A stretch of 64,000 bases of DNA, taken from contig CAXXWT010000003.1 in assembly GCA_963674685.2 (NCBI GenBank), positions 806,001 to 870,000 of the forward strand, given 5' to 3'. Shown here piece by piece: positions 32,412 to 40,868 of the stretch. Below the pieces are notes generated by a model. That model saw only the letters and a program-made list of their open reading frames with translations, was not told where the DNA came from and made no database searches. The translations under genes and the position numbers were made by a program. How positions within the stretch are numbered: position 1 is the first letter of the stretch; each line of letters begins with the position of its first letter. Origin of the DNA: G963674685 sp963674685. Lineage in GTDB: Bacteria > Lernaellota > Lernaellaia > JACKCT01.

Positions 32412-32852
32412 TTCTCATACTGGCATTTGTCCCTCTCCCCCACCCAACACCTTCCCAAACATGCTCAAAAAAGACAACTTATGAATTTTTAATCCACCAA
32501 AGCCCCCTTTAATGCAAAATGAATCTTTTTGAAACACACCATAAACTACTGGTTGTATATAACATATATAATAACCACTATATATTGATTATTATTGAAT
32601 TAAGATCCTTCTGCTTGCTGATTCTGCAAAAATTATTTCTTCAGTATTTTCGCTACTTCCTTCTTCCTTAAAGCCATAAGGATCTTTTTCAGTTCCTTCT
32701 CAGCTTCTGAGGTTGCCAAGTAAATTCACTACAAATGCGGATAATAGAGCCATTGCTCCCCTTGTGCAATCCATAAATTTGACCCTATGGTAATTTGAGA
32801 TGCTGTGATTGAAAAACAAATACTGATATTGCCTATAAAAGGAAATATTCTT
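32412..32852. other. Gene-free AT-rich stretch upstream of the RecD-like helicase
   Basis: No gene seen. Around 32550-32580 there is an imperfect AT-rich palindrome (GGTTGTATATAACATATATA, then ATAACC) that could be an operator or promoter element. Confidence 0.45.
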
Positions 32853-35800
32853 ATGACTTACCACCTTTCCATTCAACTACCCTGGCATGACAGAGGATGG
32901 GATGGATGTGTCTGCGATGAACCAAAAAAGAACACTTTTTGCCTGGCTCAAAGACTGATACGAGCTGATAGAAGAATTGATCTTGAGGAGAAATACAAGG
33001 GGAAGCCTTTTTCTGAGTTAATGGAAAACGGTGAAGAATACTTGCCTCCTTGTGCAATGCAGGTCACAGCGTATTCCTCATCTAAAAATCCTGTCTTATT
33101 TGTTCCGGGTAACGACTCGCCAATTGAATTACCACCATTTTCGACACCTGCCACTCCTTCAAAATGGCTCCAACGATTTTATGCCAAAAATATATTGAAA
33201 AAATGGCGTATTTATGACGGAGATATTGTTTATAATCTCGAATACAATAAGAAATTTAAGATAAATTTACTATATGATTTTTTTTGGTCGAAAATTCAAC
33301 CGGGAGAATCCCTCGTATTTTATTACCTAAAAAACGGGATGCCATTCTATGAAAATAATAGAGGAATTCTTGTCGGGATAGGTAAAATAACGCGATTACA
33401 AGACTTGGAAAAAAGTGGATATGACTGGTCAAATATGAAGAAGTACCAGTTAAGTCAACTGCACTATCGTAACGTCGTTATTCAGGATTTTTCAAAGCAA
33501 GGCGCTCGGATTCCTTACCACGAATTTCAGTTAGACAAAAGTTTACGTGAAATGGAAAAAATAGCTTGCGTTATTCCAATTCAGTTCGGTAACTCTTTTT
33601 CATACGACTCTGATCTTGTGACTGATGATCAGGCCATTACCCTTGTCACAAGAATGATTCGCTTTTTTAATCGTCACAAGGATAAAGCTAAAGCTTCAGA
33701 TCAAACAGATTGGGAAAGACAACAAAACTGGCTTGAAAATATCCTTACTGAACTCAAAAGATCCAGACCTAAAAATCCAGGCTTGGCTTCATTTCTCCAT
33801 TACTTCAAGGAGCCTAATTCAATATCTTTTGCTGAAGTGCTTTTTGACTGGGAAGAGAAAAATGAAAGGAACCTTGAAAATAGTATTTTCAATTCTTTAG
33901 AACCAGAAAATTTTGAGGGAATTGAGAAGTGGCGTAGCAATATGATGCTAAAAATAATGAATGAATGGGGAAAACTAAAAGATAATAATGAGGATAAAGC
34001 TGAACTGCTGAAATTGCTGACCAGATTTGAAATATCACCAAAGCAGATAAAAAATTTCACGAGCCCAACATATTTGCGTTATCTCGGCATAAGTTGTTTC
34101 AAAGATATTATTGATAATCCTTATTTGCTTGTTGAAAGGGATACAGGGAAAGGCAACGAGTTCCCTGTGTTGTTTGAGACGATTGATCAAGGCATGAAAG
34201 CACATGGGACCAAATCAGATGATCCAAAAAGAATTCGAGCTCTAATTAATACGATTCTAACTATTGAATCCTTTGACGGACCACTGGAAATCCCGATAGA
34301 AAATCTCTTTGAATATCTAAAGGATTTCGTAGATATTAATTACATCCAACAAAATCAAACATTTTTTGAGGAAATTGCCAATTTCAGAATAGACGATGAA
34401 GATAATTCAAAGATGGTCGGGCTAAAAAAGTATGCAGAACAGAAGGCATTCATTGAGAGTTTCGTCAAAAAAGAAATACCAAAAGTCAACGGCGGTCCAG
34501 ATATCGACTGGCTCCAATGTCTTGTGAGCGAAGATAAACGGAAAGGATACCTAAAAGAAGAGAAGTCTTATGAAGAGCAGGTCAATGCTCTTGAAATTAT
34601 GTATAGAAATCGCATCAGTGTTCTTCAAGGTGGTGCCGGCACAGGGAAAACAACTCTTTTAGGCATATTCCTAAAAGCACTGGATGACATTCGTGAAGAG
34701 AAGGGAATTCACAACACAATCTGCTTATTGACTCCCAGTGGAAAAGCCAGAGTGCGCTTAACCGAGCTTGCCAGAAAACACAATGTTCCCCAAAAGTGGT
34801 TGAATCGAAACGTAAAAACAATTTACCAATTTTTCCGCGACAGGAAAATGCTGGTGCCGGGGACTCTTCGAGTACGAAGCGATTTGGAGTTTGTTAAACC
34901 ATATCAAGTCAACAACCTGATCATTGATGAATGCTCAATGATTCCTGTCGATGATATGGCCCATATTCTAAATGTCATAGATACACGCCGACTCAAGCGT
35001 CTGATTCTGGTAGGAGATCCGAACCAGCTTGAACCGATTGGTCCAGGAACTCCATTTGATGATGTGATAAATATTTTGAAAGATCATGAAGACAAAGAAT
35101 CAAAAAGGATTGCTCTGTTAACCCAATGCCATCGAACCGCACCAACTGATGGAGAAAAAACAGCTGAAAGCAAAGCAATTAAAGTTGCTAATGGCTTTCT
35201 TGAGGAAGCCCAGCCTACAGAAAAAACAGCATCACTTAATATACTTCAAAGACTTGAACAAAAGAAACACATAAATGACCTTGAGCTTTTCATTTGGAAT
35301 GACTGGGATGATCTTTTTCAGGTGATTGATCTTGCGTTTGAGAAGGTTCTTGGGGTGCCTAAAGAAGATTGGAAAGCCTTCAACGAGACTCTTGGCATTG
35401 AAGACTCGCAAAGGAAAAGGGACAAGTTCTTTGATTGGGATAGAAGTAAAATTGACGGCTGGCAAATTATTTGTCCGACAAGGGTAAGATACTTTGGAAC
35501 CAATTATATAAATCAGAGGATTCAGCAGAATTTTAAGTTGAAACTTCAAAGCAAGGGACGGAATCCAAAAAAGCCAGCGAAATCGCACAAAGATAATTCA
35601 AGGATTGAAATGCCTTTTGGAAATCTGGATCTGGTTTATGGAGATAAGGTCCTCCAGATAAGCAATTGCCCTCTTAAGAAGATGCATAAAAGGAATCAAA
35701 AAGATAATAAATATAGAAATAACCTTAGAAGCATGCCAGATGATTCATTATTATTTGTGAATGAGCCGTCATTAAAAGAAGACCGGAATATTAAAAGAGT

Positions 35801-36167
35801 TAGAGCGCCAGTCGAGTCTATCCCTTATAATTCTCAAGGCGCCCTCCATTTTGTTTCCAATGGAGAAATTGGGCTTGTGGCTAAAACCACTAAAGACAGG
35901 ATCGATGTAATTTATTCTTCGCAACCCAATGTCCGCTACAGTTTTCAAAGAGATCAAGTGGATAGGTATCTGGAGCTTGGTTACGCCATCACTGTTCATA
36001 AAGCTCAGGGTAGTGAATTTGGCACTGTATTTTTTATTATCCCCAAAGGCATTGGCAATTTTCTTTCTAAAAAATTGCTCTACACAGGACTCACCAGGGC
36101 CAGGAAGAAACTGGTGCTTCTTGTGGAGAAGGACCTGGAGGATCTGAAAAGCATGGTGAAATCATAA
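32853..36167 (+). CDS. RecD-like SF1 helicase with large uncharacterised N-terminal region
   Basis: A protein of 1104 residues. The start at 32853 has AAAAGGAAA upstream; a GTG at 32805 is less likely. The C-terminal half is a superfamily 1 helicase: Walker A 'QGGAGTGKTT' (Lys599), motif II 'IIDECSMIP' (Asp692-Glu693), motif III 'VGDPNQLEPIG', and a UvrD_C_2-type end 'ITVHKAQGSEF' and 'YTGLTRARKKL'. The N-terminal 230 residues have a conserved-looking 'LPWHDRGWDGCVCDEPKKNT', 'LPPCAMQVTAYSSS' and 'GESLVFYYLKNGMPF'. I recall similar fronts in helicases of defence islands, but cannot name the domain. No RecB or RecC gene is nearby, so a RecBCD role is unlikely. Confidence 0.8.
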   Translation: MTYHLSIQLPWHDRGWDGCVCDEPKKNTFCLAQRLIRADRRIDLEEKYKGKPFSELMENGEEYLPPCAMQVTAYSSSKNPVLFVPGNDSPIELPPFSTPATPSKWLQRFYAKNILKKWRIYDGDIVYNLEYNKKFKINLLYDFFWSKIQPGESLVFYYLKNGMPFYENNRGILVGIGKITRLQDLEKSGYDWSNMKKYQLSQLHYRNVVIQDFSKQGARIPYHEFQLDKSLREMEKIACVIPIQFGNSFSYDSDLVTDDQAITLVTRMIRFFNRHKDKAKASDQTDWERQQNWLENILTELKRSRPKNPGLASFLHYFKEPNSISFAEVLFDWEEKNERNLENSIFNSLEPENFEGIEKWRSNMMLKIMNEWGKLKDNNEDKAELLKLLTRFEISPKQIKNFTSPTYLRYLGISCFKDIIDNPYLLVERDTGKGNEFPVLFETIDQGMKAHGTKSDDPKRIRALINTILTIESFDGPLEIPIENLFEYLKDFVDINYIQQNQTFFEEIANFRIDDEDNSKMVGLKKYAEQKAFIESFVKKEIPKVNGGPDIDWLQCLVSEDKRKGYLKEEKSYEEQVNALEIMYRNRISVLQGGAGTGKTTLLGIFLKALDDIREEKGIHNTICLLTPSGKARVRLTELARKHNVPQKWLNRNVKTIYQFFRDRKMLVPGTLRVRSDLEFVKPYQVNNLIIDECSMIPVDDMAHILNVIDTRRLKRLILVGDPNQLEPIGPGTPFDDVINILKDHEDKESKRIALLTQCHRTAPTDGEKTAESKAIKVANGFLEEAQPTEKTASLNILQRLEQKKHINDLELFIWNDWDDLFQVIDLAFEKVLGVPKEDWKAFNETLGIEDSQRKRDKFFDWDRSKIDGWQIICPTRVRYFGTNYINQRIQQNFKLKLQSKGRNPKKPAKSHKDNSRIEMPFGNLDLVYGDKVLQISNCPLKKMHKRNQKDNKYRNNLRSMPDDSLLFVNEPSLKEDRNIKRVRAPVESIPYNSQGALHFVSNGEIGLVAKTTKDRIDVIYSSQPNVRYSFQRDQVDRYLELGYAITVHKAQGSEFGTVFFIIPKGIGNFLSKKLLYTGLTRARKKLVLLVEKDLEDLKSMVKS

Positions 36168-36337
36168 GGGGATAAAGGCAGCACTCCATACCTGAGTGTT
36201 GTTTAGCCCCAGAAAATATTCGTCCCCATTTTTCCAGAATAGTTGCCTTGACATGTTTCCGGTATTTGAAGAATAATCACTTGGTAATAAGAACTCGCTT
36301 TTATAAATTCTGCTTGATCTAAGTTTCGAGGTGTTCA

Positions 36338-37063
36338 ATGGCGAAAAAGGGCAAGAAAAGCAAAAAGAAGGCCTCTGTGAAAAAAAGCCAGGAAGTGGTT
36401 GCCAGGAAGGAAGAAGGCTTTTCGCCGCAGGAAATAAAAGCTCTTGATAACGCAGTTGAATTCATCAATAAGCGCGTGGATAATTTCAGCTCCTCCATGA
36501 TTGAGGTTGGTGAATACCTGCTCAAGCATTTCTTTGATGGAGACATTGAAAAGGCCCATGACAGAGCCCCCAGGAAGGGAATTTCCCTCCGCAAGCTGGC
36601 TGAACATCCTGACATCAACATGTCGTTTGTTGGCCTCTCCAGGGCTGTGAATCTGGCAGTGCAGGAAAAAGAGCTTGGAAGTGTTTCAACGTTGAAACAC
36701 TTAACCCCAAGCCACAAACTTCTTCTCCTGAAAGTGGATGACCTCAAAGAAAAGCAGAAGTACGTTTCCAGGATTGAGAAGGATGGGCTGTCGGTCCGCA
36801 GATTTGATGACCTGCTCATACAGGATGGCTACAGCAAGCCCAGAGGTATGGCTGCAATAGACAGCCCTAAGGAAAGGAAGCTGCTTCGTTCAGGTTTCAG
36901 GCAGTACATGAATCCATTTGAGGCTATCCTTGAAATGGATCTTTCCAGTTTGATGGAAATGCCAAAGACAAATGTGAGAAGCACTTATGAGGCAGCAAAG
37001 AAAGCAAGGGATAGGTTGGATGGGATAATTAGGGATTTGGAAGGGAAGTTGGAGGTATCATGA
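36338..37063 (+). CDS. Hypothetical island protein
   Basis: A protein of 241 residues. The first 25 residues are Lys-rich. The middle ('NAVEFINKRVDNFSSSMIEV', 'HPDINMSFVGLSRAVNLA') is helical and resembles the N-terminal helical domain of DNA-binding accessory proteins; the end is a predicted coiled coil ('EAAKKARDRLDGIIRDLEGK'). Function unknown. Its stop overlaps the start of the MORN lipoprotein gene (37060-37063, ATGA), so they are translated together. It follows the helicase by 170 bases. Confidence 0.65.
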   Translation: MAKKGKKSKKKASVKKSQEVVARKEEGFSPQEIKALDNAVEFINKRVDNFSSSMIEVGEYLLKHFFDGDIEKAHDRAPRKGISLRKLAEHPDINMSFVGLSRAVNLAVQEKELGSVSTLKHLTPSHKLLLLKVDDLKEKQKYVSRIEKDGLSVRRFDDLLIQDGYSKPRGMAAIDSPKERKLLRSGFRQYMNPFEAILEMDLSSLMEMPKTNVRSTYEAAKKARDRLDGIIRDLEGKLEVS

Positions 37064-38556
37064 GTCGAAAGTTTAAATCATTCACATTGTTAGTTTTTTT
37101 ATTTTTTCTGTTAAGTGGTTGTGGCTTAAAGTTCGCTTATAATCCAAAAGATTCTTCGAATAAACCAGGGCGAGAAATGAGATTTACAGACCAAGTGAAG
37201 GCCAAATATTTCCGCTCAGGAGGTTCCTTTACCCTGTATTTCCCATATTTGGATTATGGCCCTAAGGAAATATATTTGCTTCCTGGTGAAGATTGTAAAT
37301 TCAAAAAACCAAGATTTGATAGTGCTTCGTATCATCCTCATGGCGAATGCACCATGACATTATACAGAAGTTCAGACAATAAAGCTTTGGCTCGTTATGA
37401 AGGCACATGGGATGGACCTGTCCCATCAATGGGAACACTTGAAATTCTCGTTCCATATAAATTTTTCAATAAAATTGTTGTTACAGGTTATTGGAAATAT
37501 TCTTGGACTGGTCGCTACTCCAATGAAACAGTAACTTTGCATTATCGCTCTGGCAACATCTACTCAGGAGAAGTGGAGGGAAGTGATTTCTCAAATATCC
37601 AATACAGTGGTACAGGGTCTCTTACCCTTGCTAGCGGTCCTATTTTTTCTGGTTCTTGGCGTAGAGGTATATTTGAATCTGGTTCCATAGAAGGAATCGA
37701 TGATTCAGTTCGCCAACTTACAATTTCTTCCTCCAAGGATAATAAATCAAATAAGATATTTGGTGTCCCAGCTTACATCCCGACAAAAGGGCGTTTTCTC
37801 TTGCGCGACGGAAGGATGTTTAAGGGAGAGTTATCGGGGCTTTATCCAATAGCGGGGACAATGACCCTCCAAGATGGGAGCACGTACAAAGGCAAATTCT
37901 CTGGCTATGAATTTCACGGCCAGGGAACAATGTCATATAAAAATGGCGACACTTATGAAGGGAATTGGAAGAACAGCAAAAGGCATGGTTACGGCGAAAT
38001 GAACTACTCTGACGGGGGAAGTTACTCGGGATACTTTGTCGAGGATCAGCGACATGGCGAGGGGAAGTTGCGTATTCCAAACGGTCAGCGGTTCAAAGTC
38101 ATTATGAGTCAGGATGAGATCGTAAAAATGGCAGCATATACTCCCACATCGTCTGGAGGGTACAATCCGGACCCAAGTAAAGACATAATGCGCGGCCTCG
38201 GCGATTTATTTAATACAGGGAAGAAGTTGAATTTTGTTTATCAAAATTCTCCTGTAGTGAAAGCAGTCGTTGATGATGCAGTAGATTATGTAAGGGCACA
38301 TAATAGTTCCGGCGGATCCAGCAGCGGTTCAAGCGCGAGTCAAAAGGAAAGCAACGGTGGGGGCGGGTATCAGAAAATAGTACTGGTTGAAGACAATGCC
38401 ACTAAGAAAAAATGGAAGGTGCATTGCAATGACGGAAGCTGGTATATCGTAAACTACTATAAAGACAAAAAGAAATACTATAGCATGGGGAACTGGTCTT
38501 GGTTTAGCGATGAGTCTAGCACGATAGAAAACGCCGCCAGTTACAGGTGCAGATAG
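37060..38556 (+). CDS. MORN-repeat lipoprotein
   Basis: A protein of 498 residues. The signal peptide ends 'FFLLSGCGLK', a good lipobox. After a beta-rich domain of about 220 residues come several MORN repeats: 'YKGKFSGYEFHGQGTMSY', 'YEGNWKNSKRHGYGEMNY', 'YSGYFVEDQRHGEGKL'. A Ser/Gly linker and a small C-terminal domain end the protein. MORN repeats mediate membrane or protein contacts. It is coupled to the gene before it, so an island operon makes one cytoplasmic and one membrane-anchored protein. Role unknown. Confidence 0.8.
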   Translation: MSRKFKSFTLLVFLFFLLSGCGLKFAYNPKDSSNKPGREMRFTDQVKAKYFRSGGSFTLYFPYLDYGPKEIYLLPGEDCKFKKPRFDSASYHPHGECTMTLYRSSDNKALARYEGTWDGPVPSMGTLEILVPYKFFNKIVVTGYWKYSWTGRYSNETVTLHYRSGNIYSGEVEGSDFSNIQYSGTGSLTLASGPIFSGSWRRGIFESGSIEGIDDSVRQLTISSSKDNKSNKIFGVPAYIPTKGRFLLRDGRMFKGELSGLYPIAGTMTLQDGSTYKGKFSGYEFHGQGTMSYKNGDTYEGNWKNSKRHGYGEMNYSDGGSYSGYFVEDQRHGEGKLRIPNGQRFKVIMSQDEIVKMAAYTPTSSGGYNPDPSKDIMRGLGDLFNTGKKLNFVYQNSPVVKAVVDDAVDYVRAHNSSGGSSSGSSASQKESNGGGGYQKIVLVEDNATKKKWKVHCNDGSWYIVNYYKDKKKYYSMGNWSWFSDESSTIENAASYRCR

Positions 38557-39016
38557 GGAATTTCCCTTCAGTGATTCAAAAAATATAATAAAGCAATAAT
38601 ACGAAATGGGGGAAAGGTGTGAAAAGAATGATAACAGCACAATGCCCTAATTCATACATGCCCTTTGACTGCATGGATTTCCCTATCAGGAACTTTTTGA
38701 GATGGTGCCCATATGGTGCCTATTTCTTGCTCAAAACCATGCTCTGGGCATTAAAATCAGGGCAAATCAGGAAGCTTTGGAAATTTCCTAACCAGTCTAA
38801 TGCATTGAAAAAGCTGTGTATTGCAAGGAGCTGAAAACTATCTTTGCTCATTCTTCAACTCTACCCACATCTAACAATTTTAGTTCTATGATTTCAATAC
38901 CTTATGGGACGAATTTGGCCCATTTTCCGTTTTGATGCCTAATATGGTGCCTACAGTGGGGCTGTTTGGGACAGAAATGGGACAGAGTCGCAATGACGTA
39001 CTCGGATAGTATAAAC
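38557..39016. other. Gene-free stretch with TGGTGCC repeats
   Basis: No convincing gene; a 71-codon frame at 38619 begins with GTG and has no homology I recognise. TGGTGCC occurs at 38703, 38714 (11 bp apart) and 38945. It lies where the plus-strand and minus-strand operons converge. Confidence 0.45.
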
Positions 39017-40408
39017 TCAAGATTCTTGTGATCCCCGACCCTTTTTTTCCATGCGGTCGGCTTCAATATAATGCTCAAGTAATCGGCGAAACCGTGGGGA
39101 CTTCGTTCTCTTGTATTGTGCCTCTGTGACTTTCCCGTTGGAATGGATTTCATAAAGAACGTTCATTTGACTTTTTGTCAATGAGTGAAAAATACTTTTC
39201 CATTCCGCCGCTCCATTCATCTCATGGGTCCGTCTGCGAATGATGTATTCGTTCGGCATCAATGCGATCTCAATAAATTCTTCGGGTGAACTCCCAAAAG
39301 CAGCTTTAAAAAATTCTAACCTTGGTGAAACCATACCACGTGTTGCAAGAAGAATGCATTGCAGTCCACGAATGATTTTCCGGTTCCAGTTTGGCCCAAC
39401 ATAGCTTCGGTCCTTGGCTGTCAAGGGGATGTACTTCATGGGAAATGAGTAAATCTTTGTTCCAAGCTCTTTATTGAGCTCACAGTTGATTCGAAGGCGC
39501 TGGTAGAAATCTTCTGGCGTGTCTGTGTAGTTGTACAGCACATAGTTGGAAAGATTGAGTAGATTATATTTGGCGGCCAGACGAATGCATGACACATACT
39601 GATCTTCAAGCGAGATGTGATCGAAAGCAATTCGAAGTGGTCGTATTGCTGTTTCGGAAAGTAACGCCATTTTCTTTTCTGACAGTTTCCTCATGTCCAC
39701 ACCCTGGTTAAAATCAACACGCCTCATCCTGCCATTTAGTTTTGCTCCACGCTCAAAACCCAAGGAGCGTATGTCACGAATGATTCGTTTGAAGTACCGT
39801 GAGGCTAAGACGTTATTATCTAAAAGAATCAGATCCTGCTTGGAACCATAAACATTTTCGATTCCTTTTACTTGGCGTTGCATGGGTAGGTAATGACGAA
39901 AACAAGGCTCAATCGTGTTTACTGCGCAGAATTTGCATCTGTTTGGGCATCCGCGTGTGGCATAAGCAATGTATGCGTCTTCCACATCGTATTTGTAATC
40001 GATTGATTTTAGAATCTGGTAGTCTGGAATAAGCTCATCCACCTGAGTGGAATTCCCTTTATCTAAAATGCCGGGTTTATCAAGGAGCCCAGCTATAACA
40101 GTGACGCCAGTTTCCTTGCGGATTTCCTTGGCCAATAGAGAAGCCATAACTCCCCCCACAACAATGTTTTCTGGCTTATCTACTGATCGGAGGTAATACT
40201 GAATAGTCTTGATCGTTTTAGACCAAAAGAACGTAAAAAGTGTGCTGATGTAAATCCGATCCCATTGGAGATCCCGGAAAGAGGCTTTACGTCCTTTTAC
40301 GAAGTGAACCTCATCGCCTGCCAGTTTGTGGTAGGACGATATTTTCATAAGTCCTAAAGGTGGGTATTTATTCCGGTAGCCTGGTTCAACTAGCAGTATT
40401 CGTCGCAT
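39017..40408 (-). CDS. Radical SAM protein at the end of the Dnd-like operon
   Basis: A protein of 463 residues. The N-terminal 130 residues resemble a cobalamin-binding-type Rossmann domain ('LVEPGYRNKYPPLGLMKISS', 'DRIYISTLFTFFW', 'NIVVGGVMASLLA') but lack the cobalamin-ligand motif D-x-H-x2-G. The radical SAM core has 'TRGCPNRCKFCAVNTIEP' (C-x3-C-x2-C). A C-terminal region of about 120 residues ends in a winged-helix-like stretch ('LTKSQMNVLYEIHSNGKVTE'). Enzymes of this class modify proteins, RNA or small molecules through a radical; DNA as substrate is possible given the neighbours. The gap to the previous gene is 15 bases, so it is the last gene of the operon. Confidence 0.8.
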   Translation of the reverse strand: MRRILLVEPGYRNKYPPLGLMKISSYHKLAGDEVHFVKGRKASFRDLQWDRIYISTLFTFFWSKTIKTIQYYLRSVDKPENIVVGGVMASLLAKEIRKETGVTVIAGLLDKPGILDKGNSTQVDELIPDYQILKSIDYKYDVEDAYIAYATRGCPNRCKFCAVNTIEPCFRHYLPMQRQVKGIENVYGSKQDLILLDNNVLASRYFKRIIRDIRSLGFERGAKLNGRMRRVDFNQGVDMRKLSEKKMALLSETAIRPLRIAFDHISLEDQYVSCIRLAAKYNLLNLSNYVLYNYTDTPEDFYQRLRINCELNKELGTKIYSFPMKYIPLTAKDRSYVGPNWNRKIIRGLQCILLATRGMVSPRLEFFKAAFGSSPEEFIEIALMPNEYIIRRRTHEMNGAAEWKSIFHSLTKSQMNVLYEIHSNGKVTEAQYKRTKSPRFRRLLEHYIEADRMEKKGRGSQES

Positions 40409-40423
40409 TATGCTTCCGCAAAC

Positions 40424-40867
40424 TCATTCATTAGTTTTCTCGTACAAATATGCGAGCAAGACTTTTGGCAACTCTTTTGAACAACTGGGGTCCAGTCTGA
40501 GGTCTTCTCCTTGATTCAAAATGTAATCAGCTATAAGCTCCTCCAGCAAAATGCTCATCCCCCCATTTGCGTATTCCTCCATTGATGCGATGACAGTTTT
40601 ATCTTCCGATATAGCTGAAAAATCCATATCGTTCGATTCGATTACGATAGCATAAAAGCTGGCATATTCCTCAGGTGTAAACGTGCGAGACCAGAATCGA
40701 TCTTCGCCATCTCGGCCTAAAGGTTTTCGTTTTCCTGAGCGATAACCAAGGCATGCGCATAAAAAGAATATTTCGTGCATATCTTTCACAACGAAGTTGC
40801 GGAAGTCGTTGTAAATAGTCCGGTGACGACGGTCAGTACGGACGCGAATATTTCCATCCATGTTCAT
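40424..40867 (-). CDS. Protein resembling Dnd-system-associated protein 4
   Basis: A protein of 147 residues with GGAGG nine bases upstream. The pattern 'DMHEIFFLCACLGYRSGKRK' followed by an EEYANGG stretch ('ASMEEYANGGMSILLEEL') matches what I remember of the small Dnd-associated protein 4 family found beside phosphorothioation genes. That assignment is from memory and should be checked by profile search. Its biochemical role is not known. It starts one base after the stop of the DndD-like gene. Confidence 0.6.
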   Translation of the reverse strand: MNMDGNIRVRTDRRHRTIYNDFRNFVVKDMHEIFFLCACLGYRSGKRKPLGRDGEDRFWSRTFTPEEYASFYAIVIESNDMDFSAISEDKTVIASMEEYANGGMSILLEELIADYILNQGEDLRLDPSCSKELPKVLLAYLYEKTNE

Positions 40868-40868
40868 T

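Noticed and set aside
38619..38834. A 71-codon open frame with a purine-rich leader
   Set aside because: GTG start, atypical composition and no recognisable features; kept only as a note in the gene-free stretch.
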